Part shown: one piece after another, positions 15,659 through 24,392 of the stretch
Layout: every line of letters starts with the position of its first letter
Position numbering within the stretch: the first letter of the stretch is position 1
Assembly: GCA_963794385.1 (NCBI GenBank)
Contig: CAWCDT010000008.1
Coordinates: forward strand, 1 to 64,000
Length of the DNA stretch: 64,000 nucleotides
Source: Gaiellasilicea sp963794385
Lineage (GTDB): Bacteria > Actinomycetota > Thermoleophilia > Gaiellales > Gaiellaceae
Reading direction: 5' to 3'
The notes under the pieces: model-generated
Told to the model about the DNA's origin: nothing
Databases searched by the model: none
Seen by the model: only the letters and a program-made list of their open reading frames with translations
Program-made: the position numbers and the translations under genes

Positions 15659-17611
15659 TCACGGCGTCGTGACGGTGGGCTCGGTGATGGTGGGCTCGGT
15701 CGGGGGCGGCGTTTCTTCGGGCACCGGCGCCTCGAAGCGCCCGACCACGATCACGACCGTCGTCCCCTGCTCGATCTCCGTGCCGCCCTCAGGATCCTGC
15801 GAGAGCACGCGCCCGTCGAGACTCTCGTCCTCGATGATCTCTTCCACCACCTGCACCTGGAACCCGGACGTCTCCAGCTGGGCGGTTGCCTCCGCCTCGG
15901 TCTGGCTGCTGACGTCGGGGACCTGGGAGGTCTGCGGGCCGCGGGAGACCTGGAGCGTGATCACCGAGCCCTTCGGCTGCTGCGAGCCGGCGGCCGGATT
16001 CTGGCCGACCACGATCCCCGCGGGCTCTGGGTCGTCGACGTCCTGACGCGCGACGGCGAAGCCGACGCCCTGGAGCTGCGACTCGGCCGACTCGAACGCG
16101 CTGCCGATCACGTTCGGGACGGTGATCGGCTTCGGCCCCTTCGAGACGTTCACTCGCACTGTCGACCCCTCGATCAGCTCCGTGCCCGCCTTCGGGTCGA
16201 CCGCCGTGACGGTGTTCACGGGCTCGAGCGAGTTCACCTGGACGACGTTCGCCTCGAGCCCCGCGTTGACGAGCGTGGCCACCGCTGCGTCCCTGCTCTG
16301 GCCGACCACGTCCGGAACACGGGTCTTCGGCGGCCCGCTCGAGACGATGATCGTGACGAAGTTGCCGCGCTCGATCCGCTCCCCCGGCTGCGGGTCCTGT
16401 TCGAAGACGATCCCTTCTTTCGTGTCCGCGTTGGGCTCTCGCTGGACGAGCTCCTTCAAGCCCGCCTCGCGGATGTCGTCCACCGCCAGCTGCTCCGCGA
16501 CACCGTCGACGTCGGGTACGGCGACCGGCTCGGCGGCGCTCAGCTGGTCCTGGACCTCCTGCCAGGCGAACCAGCCGCCCGTGAGCGCGCCGACGAGCAG
16601 GAGCAGCGCGAGCAGCCACGGCCAGATCGAGCGGGTGCGTGGCGCCTCGTCGTACTCGTAGTAGCGTCCCGGCGTGTAGGTCGTGGCCGCAGCACCGGCC
16701 GTCGTCGCCGCCTCGCCGACCTCGCCGCGCGAGAGCACCGTCGTCGCAGCTTCGGCCGTCTCCGCCGAGACGCCGATCCCGCGGGCGATCCGCTCGAGAT
16801 CGGAGTCCATCTCCTCGGCGGAGTGGTAGCGGTCGGCGGGGTCCTTGGCGAGCGCCCGGAGGACCACGTAGTCGAGGTCGCGAGGGATCTCGGGCCGGTG
16901 GGTCGACGGCGGCACCGGCGTCTGCGAGAGGTGCTTCATCGCGATCTCGACCGGAGTCTCGCCCGTGAACGGCACCGTGCCCGTAAGCAGCTCGTAGAGC
17001 ACGATCCCCGTCGAGTAGAGGTCGGAGGTCTGGTCGACCGGCGCGCCGCGCGCCTGCTCGGGCGAGAGGTACTGCGCCGTGCCGATGATGGAGCCCGCCT
17101 CCGTCATCTGGCTCGCCGCGCCCGCGCGCGCGATCCCGAAGTCCATCACCTTCACACGACCGTCGCCGTCGACGATCACGTTGTGCGGCTTGATGTCGCG
17201 ATGGACGATGCCGTTGCGGTGGGCGAAGCGCAGGGCCGACAGGATCTGGCGGGTGTAGTCGATCGCGATCCCGAGCGGCGACGGCCCGCGGGCGACGAGG
17301 AGCTCCTTGAGCGTCCGCCCCTCGATGTGCTCCATCGCGATGTAGTACGTGCCCTCTGCCTCGCCCCGGTCGTAGATCGAGACGATGTTCGGGTGGGAGA
17401 GGCCGGCGGCGTTCTGCGCCTCACGGCGGAACCGCTCGATGAACTGCTCGTCGCTCGCGTGCCGGTCGTCGAGGATCTTGATCGCGACGCGCCGGCCGAG
17501 CTCCTGGTCGTAGGCGAGATAGACGTTCGCCATCCCGCCCGAGCCCAGTTTCCGGGCGATCTGGTACCGACTGTCGAAGAGCGTGTCGATGAGGGTGTCG
17601 CCGGCGGCCAT
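15659..17611 (-). CDS. pknB: PASTA-domain Ser/Thr protein kinase PknB
   Basis: A 650-residue membrane kinase. Residues ~16-270 form the kinase domain: GSGGMANVYLAYD, Lys in VAIKIL, HRDIKPHN, DFGIARAG, GTAQYLSPEQARG. A Thr-rich juxtamembrane segment follows, one helix at ~329-350, then four PASTA repeats (~364-630) with recurring VPDVVGQ/VPNVIG-type openings and DPxxG motifs. The tail is Pro/Thr-rich. PASTA domains bind muropeptides or lipid II, and the kinase controls division and envelope synthesis. It ends the fhaA-fhaB-pstP-ftsW-pbpA-pknB operon. TAACCT (AGGTTA, 17620-17625) 8 nt before the ATG may be an extra internal promoter. Confidence 0.95.
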   Translation of the reverse strand: MAAGDTLIDTLFDSRYQIARKLGSGGMANVYLAYDQELGRRVAIKILDDRHASDEQFIERFRREAQNAAGLSHPNIVSIYDRGEAEGTYYIAMEHIEGRTLKELLVARGPSPLGIAIDYTRQILSALRFAHRNGIVHRDIKPHNVIVDGDGRVKVMDFGIARAGAASQMTEAGSIIGTAQYLSPEQARGAPVDQTSDLYSTGIVLYELLTGTVPFTGETPVEIAMKHLSQTPVPPSTHRPEIPRDLDYVVLRALAKDPADRYHSAEEMDSDLERIARGIGVSAETAEAATTVLSRGEVGEAATTAGAAATTYTPGRYYEYDEAPRTRSIWPWLLALLLLVGALTGGWFAWQEVQDQLSAAEPVAVPDVDGVAEQLAVDDIREAGLKELVQREPNADTKEGIVFEQDPQPGERIERGNFVTIIVSSGPPKTRVPDVVGQSRDAAVATLVNAGLEANVVQVNSLEPVNTVTAVDPKAGTELIEGSTVRVNVSKGPKPITVPNVIGSAFESAESQLQGVGFAVARQDVDDPEPAGIVVGQNPAAGSQQPKGSVITLQVSRGPQTSQVPDVSSQTEAEATAQLETSGFQVQVVEEIIEDESLDGRVLSQDPEGGTEIEQGTTVVIVVGRFEAPVPEETPPPTEPTITEPTVTTP

Positions 17612-17622
17612 GGGCGTACAGG

Positions 17623-19095
17623 TTAGGAGTTCGCCGCCCCTCCCAGCAGCGCCTGCAAGACGTCTCGTGCGACCGGAGCGGCGGTCTCACCGCCGGTCGA
17701 GTGCTGTTGCTCGACGACGACGGCGATCGCGTACTCCGGCGCGCCGCGCCCGGCGAAGGCGATGAACCAGGTCGTGTTCAGGCCGGCGATTCCCGTCTCC
17801 GCCGTGCCCGTCTTGCCGCCGACCCGGACACCCGGGATCTGGGCCGCCGTCCCGGTGCCGCCCTCCACCGCGTCCACCATCATCGCCGAGACCGCCCGCG
17901 CCGTCTCCGGCTTCACGGCCCGGCGGATCTCGTCCGGCCGGTTGCGCACGACGATCGAGCCGTCCGGCGCGACGATGCGGTCGACGACGTAGGGCCGCAT
18001 GAGGATGCCGTCGTTCGCGATCGTCCCGGCCAGCATCGCCATCTGCAGCGGTGTCACGAGCAGCCGCTCCTGGCCGAAGGCGAACCGGCCCGGGTCGACG
18101 TCGGTGTCCACGGCCGGGTCGAAGAGCTTCGTGCCCTTGTAGAGGCCGCTCGGCGCCCGCTCGCTCGACGGGGTCTCGAGCGGCGGGTCCTCGTAGAAGC
18201 CGAACCGCTTCGAGTAGCGCACGAGCAGCCTCGCGCCCAGCTCCTTGCCGATGTTGCAGAAGACGGAGTTGACGGAGTACTTCAGGGCGTCCGCCAGGTT
18301 GAGCCGGCCGAAGGGCCGGGTCGTGTCGTAGTTGTTCACGCGCTTGCCGTAGACCTCGCAGTAGCCGGGGTCGAAGAAGCTCGAGGAAGGCGTGAAGCGG
18401 CCGGCGTCGATCGCGGCCGCGGCGGTCAGCACCTTGAAGGTGGAGCCGGGCGCGTACAGGCCCGCGGTCGCGCGGTTGAGGAGCGCGTCCGGGCGGCGGC
18501 AGTCGGCGCCGGTTCCGGTCACGTCGCCGAAGTTCTCCTCGACGTCGTTCGGGTCATAGGTCGGCGACGAGGCCAGGACGACCGCCTTCCCGGTCTTGAC
18601 TTCGAGCACTGCGACGGCGCCGCAGCGCGATCCGAGCGATTGCAGCGCGACCCGCTGGGCGCGCGGGTGGAGGGTGAGCGCGAGGTCGTTTCCGGTGATC
18701 GTCGCGCCTGTGAGCCGATCGAGCGTCGTGTCGACCACGGTCGAGAGATTGGCGTTCTGCCCCGTCAGGTAGTCGTTCATCGAGCGCTCGAGGCCCGTCC
18801 GGAAACGCGACTGGGTCGAGTAGCCGTGCACGTGGGCGGCGAGCCCTCGCTGCGGGTACTCGCGGAAGTAGAGCGTTCGTCCGCCGACCTTTCGCGCCTT
18901 GCTCCGCGCCAGCGTCAGGCCTCTGCTCCTGATCTCGCCCCGCTTGATCGTGAACTGCGCGACCTGCTCGATCTGGTTGTCCTGCCGGTCGGCGAGATCG
19001 GCCGCGGCCCACGCCTGCCAGTAGGTCGTCGCCACGACGAGTACGACGATCAGGCCGACGCCCGTCAACGCCAGCCGCGTGATCTGCCGGTTCAT
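17623..19095 (-). CDS. pbpA: Penicillin-binding protein, transpeptidase (PbpA/PBP2 class)
   Basis: A 490-residue class B PBP that cross-links peptidoglycan. The N-terminal anchor is LALTGVGLIVVLVVATTYW. The dimerisation region leads into the transpeptidase domain with all three motifs: SxxK in APGSTFKVLTAAAAI, SxN in YSVNSVFCNIGKEL, and KTG in VGGKTGTAET. There is no PASTA domain, unlike many PBP2x proteins. The ATG overlaps the ftsW stop by ATGA, which couples synthesis of the SEDS polymerase and its PBP partner. Confidence 0.94.
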   Translation of the reverse strand: MNRQITRLALTGVGLIVVLVVATTYWQAWAAADLADRQDNQIEQVAQFTIKRGEIRSRGLTLARSKARKVGGRTLYFREYPQRGLAAHVHGYSTQSRFRTGLERSMNDYLTGQNANLSTVVDTTLDRLTGATITGNDLALTLHPRAQRVALQSLGSRCGAVAVLEVKTGKAVVLASSPTYDPNDVEENFGDVTGTGADCRRPDALLNRATAGLYAPGSTFKVLTAAAAIDAGRFTPSSSFFDPGYCEVYGKRVNNYDTTRPFGRLNLADALKYSVNSVFCNIGKELGARLLVRYSKRFGFYEDPPLETPSSERAPSGLYKGTKLFDPAVDTDVDPGRFAFGQERLLVTPLQMAMLAGTIANDGILMRPYVVDRIVAPDGSIVVRNRPDEIRRAVKPETARAVSAMMVDAVEGGTGTAAQIPGVRVGGKTGTAETGIAGLNTTWFIAFAGRGAPEYAIAVVVEQQHSTGGETAAPVARDVLQALLGGAANS

Positions 19096-20405
19096 GCGGG
19101 CCCCCGCGCGAGCGCGTTCGCCCGGTTGGAGACGAGCAGGAGCAGTGCGAGCAGGATGAAGTTGGCGACGACGCTCGAGCCGCCGTAGGAGACCAACGGC
19201 AGGGTGATCCCGGTCAGCGGGATCACACGGAGCACGCCGCCGACGATGATGAAGGTCTGCAGCGCGAAGCCGAACGTGAGCCCGGCTGCGAGCAGCTTTG
19301 AGAAGCCGTCGTCGGCCGTCAGCGCGATGCGGAAGCCACGCGCGACGAAGAGCATGAAGACGAGGAGCAGCCCGGCGGCGCCGACGAGCCCGACCTCCTG
19401 CGCGATCGCCGAGTAGATGAAGTCCGTGTTCAGGAACGGGATGATCGGATCCCCCGCGGTCGTGGTGAACGTGCCCCTGCCGAGGCCGGTACCGCCGAAG
19501 CCGCCGTTCCCGATCGAGTAGAGGCTCTTGACCAGCTGGAACGAGCCGCAGTCCTGGCGCAGCGCAAGCTCGCCGGTCTGGGCGCAGTAGACCGGCTGCT
19601 CCGTCCACGGCTGCAGCCAGATCGTGACCCGCTCCTGGACGTGGTCGACGTACCGGTAGACGAGCGCCGCTCCGCCGAGGAAGAGCACGAGGCCGGCGGC
19701 CGCGAAGGACGCGCGTCCCGTGGCCACGTAGAGCATGGCGAGGAAGATCCCGAACAGGAGCAGCGCGCTGCCGAGGTCGTTCGTCTGGACGAGCACGAGC
19801 ATCGCGGCGCCCCAGATCAGGAGCAGCGGGCCGAAGTCCTTGAGCCGGCCCTGCGCCAGCACCTCACGCTTCTCGCGCAGGTAGCCGGCGAGGAAGATGA
19901 TCAGGAAGATCTTCGCCAGCTCGCCGGGCTGGAACTGGAAGTTCCCGATCCGCACCCAGAGCCGCGCGCCGTTGATCGACTGGCCGATCACCGGCAACGC
20001 GGGCAGTGCCATCAGTGTGATCGCGGCGATCCCGAACAGGTACTTGTAGGTCTCGAGCACGCGGTAGTCGCGCCGGAGCGCGATCAGCGTCAGCGAGAAG
20101 AGGCCGACGCCGCAGATGATCCAGAGGCTCTGGCGGAAGGCGTCGTCCGGATCGAGCCGGTAGATCGTGGTGACGCCGATCGCCGAGAGCAGCGCGGCGA
20201 GCGGCAGCAGCACGGGGTCGGCCCACGGGACGACCGCACGCGCCACGAGGTGTGCCGCGAGATAGAGCCCCATGAAGATGCCGGCGTAGGTGAGCGAGGT
20301 CGCGTCGACGAGCGAGGAGCGGGCGATGTAGACGCTCGCGAAGCCGATCGCGGTGAGCACGCCGACGGCAAGGAGGTTCGCGAGCTCGCGGTTTCTCAGG
20401 GACAT
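19092..20405 (-). CDS. ftsW: SEDS peptidoglycan polymerase, FtsW/RodA family
   Basis: The product is a 437-residue polytopic membrane protein. Typical SEDS segments are NGARLWVRIGNFQFQPGELAKIFLIIFLAGYL, VLVQTNDLGSALLLFGIF and the late SYGGSSVVANFILLALLL. These proteins polymerise glycan strands from lipid II together with a class B PBP, here the overlapping pbpA. In Mycobacterium the gene in this position is called rodA, so either name is possible. The loop SLYSIGNGGFGGTGLGRGTF, with the conserved GxGLG turn, lies outside the membrane. Confidence 0.93.
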   Translation of the reverse strand: MSLRNRELANLLAVGVLTAIGFASVYIARSSLVDATSLTYAGIFMGLYLAAHLVARAVVPWADPVLLPLAALLSAIGVTTIYRLDPDDAFRQSLWIICGVGLFSLTLIALRRDYRVLETYKYLFGIAAITLMALPALPVIGQSINGARLWVRIGNFQFQPGELAKIFLIIFLAGYLREKREVLAQGRLKDFGPLLLIWGAAMLVLVQTNDLGSALLLFGIFLAMLYVATGRASFAAAGLVLFLGGAALVYRYVDHVQERVTIWLQPWTEQPVYCAQTGELALRQDCGSFQLVKSLYSIGNGGFGGTGLGRGTFTTTAGDPIIPFLNTDFIYSAIAQEVGLVGAAGLLLVFMLFVARGFRIALTADDGFSKLLAAGLTFGFALQTFIIVGGVLRVIPLTGITLPLVSYGGSSVVANFILLALLLLVSNRANALARGPA

Positions 20406-20418
20406 CGTGTGCGGCGGC

Positions 20419-21366
20419 TCAGCGTGTGAGCCCCCAGACCGCGAGGGCGGCGATCACGACGAGCACGAGGAGCAGCAGGAGCAGCGGCAAGAGGCGGCGG
20501 CCGTGCTCGTCCCTCTCGGCCTCGGCCTCGGCCTGGGCCTGCACGTGCGCCTCGACTTCTGCGGCGGGAATCACGGCCGTGTCGACCGCCGGGACAGGGT
20601 CGAGCCCCGAGAGGGTGTCCTCGTCGTCGTCGATCTCGTTCGCTGCCGGCGGTGACTCGTCCGCGCCGTCGAGCTGGAAGAGCACGACGGTGATGTTGTC
20701 CTCGCCGCCGCCCCGGTTGGCGGCGTCGACGAGCGCGCGCGCGGCCGCGTCGAGGCCGTCACTCTCCTCCAGGAGTGAGAGGATGTCGCCGTCGGAGACC
20801 ATGTCCGTCAGCCCGTCCGAGCAGAGGAGGAAGAGGTCGCCGGGCTCGGCGCTGATCGTCTCGACGTCGACGTCGACGTCCGGCTCGGTGCCGACCGCGC
20901 GCGTGATCACGGAGCGCTGCGGGTGCGCCTCCGCCTCCTCGGGCGAGAGCTGGCCGCTCCGCCGGAGCTCCCCGACGAGGGAGTGGTCTTCGGTCAGCTG
21001 GTCGAGCTCACCGCCCCGGACGCGGTAGGCGCGGGAGTCGCCGACGTGGCCGAGCACGATCGTCCCGGTGTCGGCGTCGACGAGGGCGACCGTCATCGTC
21101 GTCCCCATCCCCGACGCGGCCGCGTCCTCGCTCGAGCGCCGGAACACGCGCCGGTTCGCCTCCTGGATCAGCGACCGGACGCGTTCCTCGCCACGCTCGT
21201 CTCCGCCCGCCTCGGCGAGAACGGCGGCCGCCAGCCCCGAGGCGACCTCGCCGGCCTGTGCGCCGCCCATCCCGTCCGCGATCGCGAAGAGCGGCGGCTC
21301 GCACACGTACGCGTCCTCGTTGCGGCGCCTGCGGCGCCCGGTGTCGGTGCGGACCGCCGCGCGCAT
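20419..21366 (-). CDS. pstP: PP2C-type Ser/Thr protein phosphatase PstP
   Basis: This 315-residue enzyme reverses the kinases of the cluster. Metal-binding and core motifs are NEDAYV, FAIADGMGGAQAGEVAS, GMGTTMTVALV, LGHVGDSRAYR, LLCSDGLTDMV and GGGEDNITVVLF. An acidic linker follows, and a C-terminal helix (LLPLLLLLLVLVVIAALAVWG) places the catalytic domain inside the cell, tethered to the membrane. The extracellular tail seen in mycobacterial PstP is missing. Its ATG shares one base with the fhaB stop (TGATG). Confidence 0.95.
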   Translation of the reverse strand: MRAAVRTDTGRRRRRNEDAYVCEPPLFAIADGMGGAQAGEVASGLAAAVLAEAGGDERGEERVRSLIQEANRRVFRRSSEDAAASGMGTTMTVALVDADTGTIVLGHVGDSRAYRVRGGELDQLTEDHSLVGELRRSGQLSPEEAEAHPQRSVITRAVGTEPDVDVDVETISAEPGDLFLLCSDGLTDMVSDGDILSLLEESDGLDAAARALVDAANRGGGEDNITVVLFQLDGADESPPAANEIDDDEDTLSGLDPVPAVDTAVIPAAEVEAHVQAQAEAEAERDEHGRRLLPLLLLLLVLVVIAALAVWGLTR

Positions 21367-21860
21367 CAGACGTCCACCCTGAAGTCGGTCTGGCCGACGC
21401 GGACGACGTCGCCCTTTGCGAGCCGCCGCGGCGTCGTCACGCGCGCGCCGTTGACGAAGGTGCCGTTCGTCGAGCCGACGTCCTCCACCCAGAGACCGTC
21501 CCGCTTGGCCTCGAAGCGGGCGTGCTGGGCCGAGGCGAACTCGTCGCCGTCGAGCGGCACCTCGTTCTGGGTGCCGCGGCCGATCGCGACGGGCAGTGAG
21601 TCGATCGGCACCTCCCGGCCGGCGTCGAGCGCGGGGCTCTCGAGCACGACCAGGCGCGCACGCCGCACCGGCGCGAGGCCGAGACCCGCCGCCTCCCCGG
21701 GCCGCATGATCACGCTCTCCTGTGCCTGCGCGGTGCCGCCGGGTCGGAAATCGCGGCTCGCGGCGCGGACGATCCGCCAGATGAAGAGGTAGAGGAGGAC
21801 GATGAAGGCGATCTTGAGTGCGAGCAGAGCCTCGTCGACGGCGATCGACTGCGCACTCAT
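21366..21860 (-). CDS. fhaB: Membrane-anchored FHA-domain protein FhaB
   Basis: The gene encodes 164 residues: an N-terminal helix (ALLALKIAFIVLLYLFIWRIV), a short linker and a C-terminal FHA domain. The phosphothreonine-binding motifs are IGRGTQNEVPLDGDEFASAQHARF and VEDVGSTNGTFVNG. It corresponds to mycobacterial FhaB/FipA, which reads phosphorylation by the Pkn kinases at the division site. The frame can be extended upstream, but ATG 21860 sits in an ATGA overlap with fhaA and gives the expected length. Confidence 0.93.
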   Translation of the reverse strand: MSAQSIAVDEALLALKIAFIVLLYLFIWRIVRAASRDFRPGGTAQAQESVIMRPGEAAGLGLAPVRRARLVVLESPALDAGREVPIDSLPVAIGRGTQNEVPLDGDEFASAQHARFEAKRDGLWVEDVGSTNGTFVNGARVTTPRRLAKGDVVRVGQTDFRVDV

Positions 21861-22636
21861 ACTGCTTTCCGCGAGAAGACGAGCTCGGCGCCGCCGAGCG
21901 AGAGCATGTCGCCGTCCGTGAGCTTGGCCCGCTGGACGCGCTTGCCGTTCAGCTCCGTCCCGTTCGTCGAGTCGAGATCGACGACCCACCAGGCGGAGCC
22001 CTCGCGGCGCAGCTCGGCGTGCCGCCGCGACACGTTGGCGTCGTGCACTTGGACGTCGCAGTCCTTCGAGCGGCCGAGCACGGCCTTGCTTCCTTCGATC
22101 GCGTGCCGGCGGCCGTTCAGCTCGAGCGAAACCGTCTCAGGCTCGACGCCGAGCTCGGCGGGAGAGGCGGCTTCCGTGGGCTGCGGCGGCTTCGCCTTGT
22201 AGATCATCGTCGAGCCCGGCTCGAGCTGCGCCGCCGGCTCGTCCGGCAGCGGCGGCCGCCGGTCCTCCGGCTGCACCATGCGCGTCGCGATGCCGAACTC
22301 GCCGACGGAGAGGTCGGTGTCGGTCAGCATCAGCACCTTCGGCGGGGTCAAGAGGGCGTAGCTCTCACGCCGGGCGTGCTCGACGAGGTAGTCCTGCAGC
22401 TCGCCGATCAGCGAGCCTTCGTAGCCCGTGAACTGCTCTCGGTCGGGCTCGGAGAGGTACACGGAGTACTCGTTCGGGACGTAGACCCGCGAGACCGAGA
22501 TCGTGCGGTGCTCGTCCATCTCTTTCGCCAGCTTGCGGGCGAGCTCGACCGGCTGAACATGCGTCCGGAACGCGCGCCCGAACATGCCCTCGAAGAGGCC
22601 TTCGATCTTTTGCTCGATGCTGCGGAGGACGCTCAT
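21857..22636 (-). CDS. fhaA: FhaA: DUF3662 plus FHA domain
   Basis: A 259-residue cytoplasmic protein. The N-terminal DUF3662 domain starts MSVLRSIEQKIEGLFEGMFGRAF and includes VELARKLAKEMDEHRTISVSRVYVPNEYSVYL. A Pro-rich linker follows, then an FHA domain with LGRSKDCDVQVHDANVSRRHAEL and DLDSTNGTELNG. In mycobacteria FhaA binds the phosphorylated pseudokinase domain of MviN and restrains lipid II export. The frame also stays open into the upstream kinase gene, but family alignment fixes the start at ATG 22636. A 12-bp hairpin ends 2 nt before this ATG. Confidence 0.94.
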   Translation of the reverse strand: MSVLRSIEQKIEGLFEGMFGRAFRTHVQPVELARKLAKEMDEHRTISVSRVYVPNEYSVYLSEPDREQFTGYEGSLIGELQDYLVEHARRESYALLTPPKVLMLTDTDLSVGEFGIATRMVQPEDRRPPLPDEPAAQLEPGSTMIYKAKPPQPTEAASPAELGVEPETVSLELNGRRHAIEGSKAVLGRSKDCDVQVHDANVSRRHAELRREGSAWWVVDLDSTNGTELNGKRVQRAKLTDGDMLSLGGAELVFSRKAV

Positions 22637-22638
22637 GT

Positions 22639-22666
22639 AAGGCCTCGGGACCCTTCCCGAGGCCTT
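22639..22666 (-). promoter_or_regulatory. 12-bp hairpin immediately before fhaA
   Basis: AAGGCCTCGGGA and TCCCGAGGCCTT pair perfectly around a CCCT loop between the kinase stop (22672-22674) and the fhaA ATG (22636). The stem ends 2 nt from the ATG and leaves no room for a Shine-Dalgarno sequence. There is no T run, so a classic terminator is unlikely. An RNA processing site or a translational block are the main options. Confidence 0.55.
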
Positions 22667-22671
22667 CGAGT

Positions 22672-24304
22672 CTAATGCTCGGCCCCTTCGCTTCTGGCCG
22701 TCTGCGCGTCCTGGGCGGCGGATTCCCGAGCGGCGACGATGGCGCAGGTGAGCCAGACCGCGGCGACGAGCGGCGCCGCCGGAGCCGTTGGGGACCGCGA
22801 GGACCGTCAGGGCGAGCGCACCCGCGCCGAGGGCCGCAATCCGCCAGGGCGTGCGCGCGTAGGGGAGCGCGATCGCGGTCGCCGCGAGTGCTGCCGCCCC
22901 GAGCGCCAGGCTGATCGGGACGGCGGCCGCGATCGCGGCGGCGGCGGCCACGGCGCTCTCCGTTCCCGCCACCTCGAGCGCGTCCGGCGACCCCTGCCCG
23001 AAGGGGAGGGTGTCCCCGCGAAGACCCGCGGCAAGCGCCGCCACACCGACCGCGGCCAGCGCATGCGCCGCCCGCCGAACATGGCCGCGCACCGGCTGTA
23101 CAGCGAGCGGGACGAACGCGATGAGCCCCATTGGGGCAAGGAGCAGGCCGGACAGGAACATGAGTCCGGTGCGGGAGTCCTTCCACGAGAGCACGAGCCA
23201 GCCGAGCGCGAACGCGCCGTAGAGGAGCGCGAGTCCCAGTGCGAGGTTCCCGAGCGGGAGGACGGGCGCCGCGAGCGCGAGCGCGAGACCCGCCCGCGGG
23301 GCGCGCAACGCGATCCCGCCGGCCGCGACGGCGAGCGCGGGTGCCCAGAGGGCGGGGAAGAACGGAAGCATCGTCGCCCCGACCAGGGTCGCGACGGAGG
23401 TCGCGGCGGCCGGCGCGAAGCGGAGGAGCGCGCTTTGTGTCGGAACGACACGTTCGACCTTCGTCGCACGCTTCCGCACTGCGAAGGCCGCCCGCAGCTC
23501 CTTCGCGAGCGCCGCGGCGGACGGCCGCTTCTCCGGGTCATGGGCAACGGCGCCGCCGAGCGCGTCGAGCAGCCGCTGGGGTAGGTCGGGCCGCTCGGCC
23601 TCGAGCGGCGGCGGGCCGGACTCGATCGTCGCGGCCATCTGCTGCAGCGGCACGCCCCAGAACGGGTGCTTAGCGGCGAGCGCCTCCCAGAGCAGGATCC
23701 CGACCGCCCAGACGTCGCTCGCCGGACACGCCTCCTCGCCGCGCAGGCGTTCGGGTGAGATGTAGGCGAGCGTTCCCGGCACGTCGCCGACTGCGGTGAG
23801 CGTCTCGGCCTCGTCGAACTGCGCCAGCCCGAAGTCGAGCAGGCGCACGGAGACGCCGTCCTCACCGGCGGCGAGAAGGACGTTCGACGGCTTCACGTCA
23901 CGATGGACGATCCCGCGGCCGTGTGCGTGTGCGAGCCCGTCCAGGATCTGGGCGGCCGCCTCCACGGCCTGAGCGTCGCCCAGCTCGCCCGAGCGCATCG
24001 CGTCGCGAAGGGTGCTGCCGCCGACGTACTCGTAAGCGATGTAGACGTGGCCGCCGTCGGAGCCGAACCCGTAGGCGCGCAGGCAGCGCTCGTGGCGCAG
24101 GCGGGATGCCGCTTCGGCCTCGCGCTCGGCTCGGTCGGCCGCCTTGCCCTCCTTCGGAACGATCTTCAGCGCGACGTCGAGCCCATTCCGCTCGTCGCGG
24201 GCGAGCCAGACGGAGCCCGATCCGCCGCTGCCGAGTGGTCGCAGCGGGCGGTAGCGGCCGAGGACGAGCTCCCGGCTGGGAAGCGCTTGGGCAGCGACTG
24301 ACAC
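22672..24304 (-). CDS. Polytopic membrane Ser/Thr protein kinase heading the fha-pst-ftsW operon, one frameshift
   Basis: Residues ~20-285 form a Hanks kinase: LGSGGSGSVWLARD, Lys in VALKIVPKEG, HRDVKPSNVLL, LLDFGLAQF, GTLAYISPERLRG. The C-terminal half has a series of hydrophobic segments (ATLVGATMLPFFPALWAPALAVAAGG, LGLALLYGAFALGWLVLSW, GLMFLSGLLLAPMGLIAFVPLAV, several Ala-rich ones), so it crosses the membrane many times. One frame stays open into fhaA, but near 22770-22790 the protein-like reading moves to another frame (PLVAAVWLTCAIVAARESAAQD), ending at TAG 22672-22674. The start is GTG 24304. It occupies the place of a second kinase in the cluster; in Mycobacterium pknA lies elsewhere in it. 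Confidence 0.8.
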
Positions 24305-24370
24305 GACCTCAGGTGGGTTGGCCGCGGCCCGAGTGAATCCTGCCCGGCCGGGGCAGTCGTTACAGTGGCC

Positions 24371-24389
24371 CCGTTCGAAAACGGTTTTT
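24371..24389 (+). promoter_or_regulatory. Short hairpin with T run before the 24393 gene
   Basis: CCGTT, loop CGAA, AACGG and then five T lie directly before the ATG at 24393, with no Shine-Dalgarno sequence. TACAGT at 24361-24366 could be a -10 box, but its transcript would start inside the hairpin. Whether this is a weak terminator, an attenuator or chance is open. Confidence 0.3.
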
Positions 24390-24392
24390 CCC

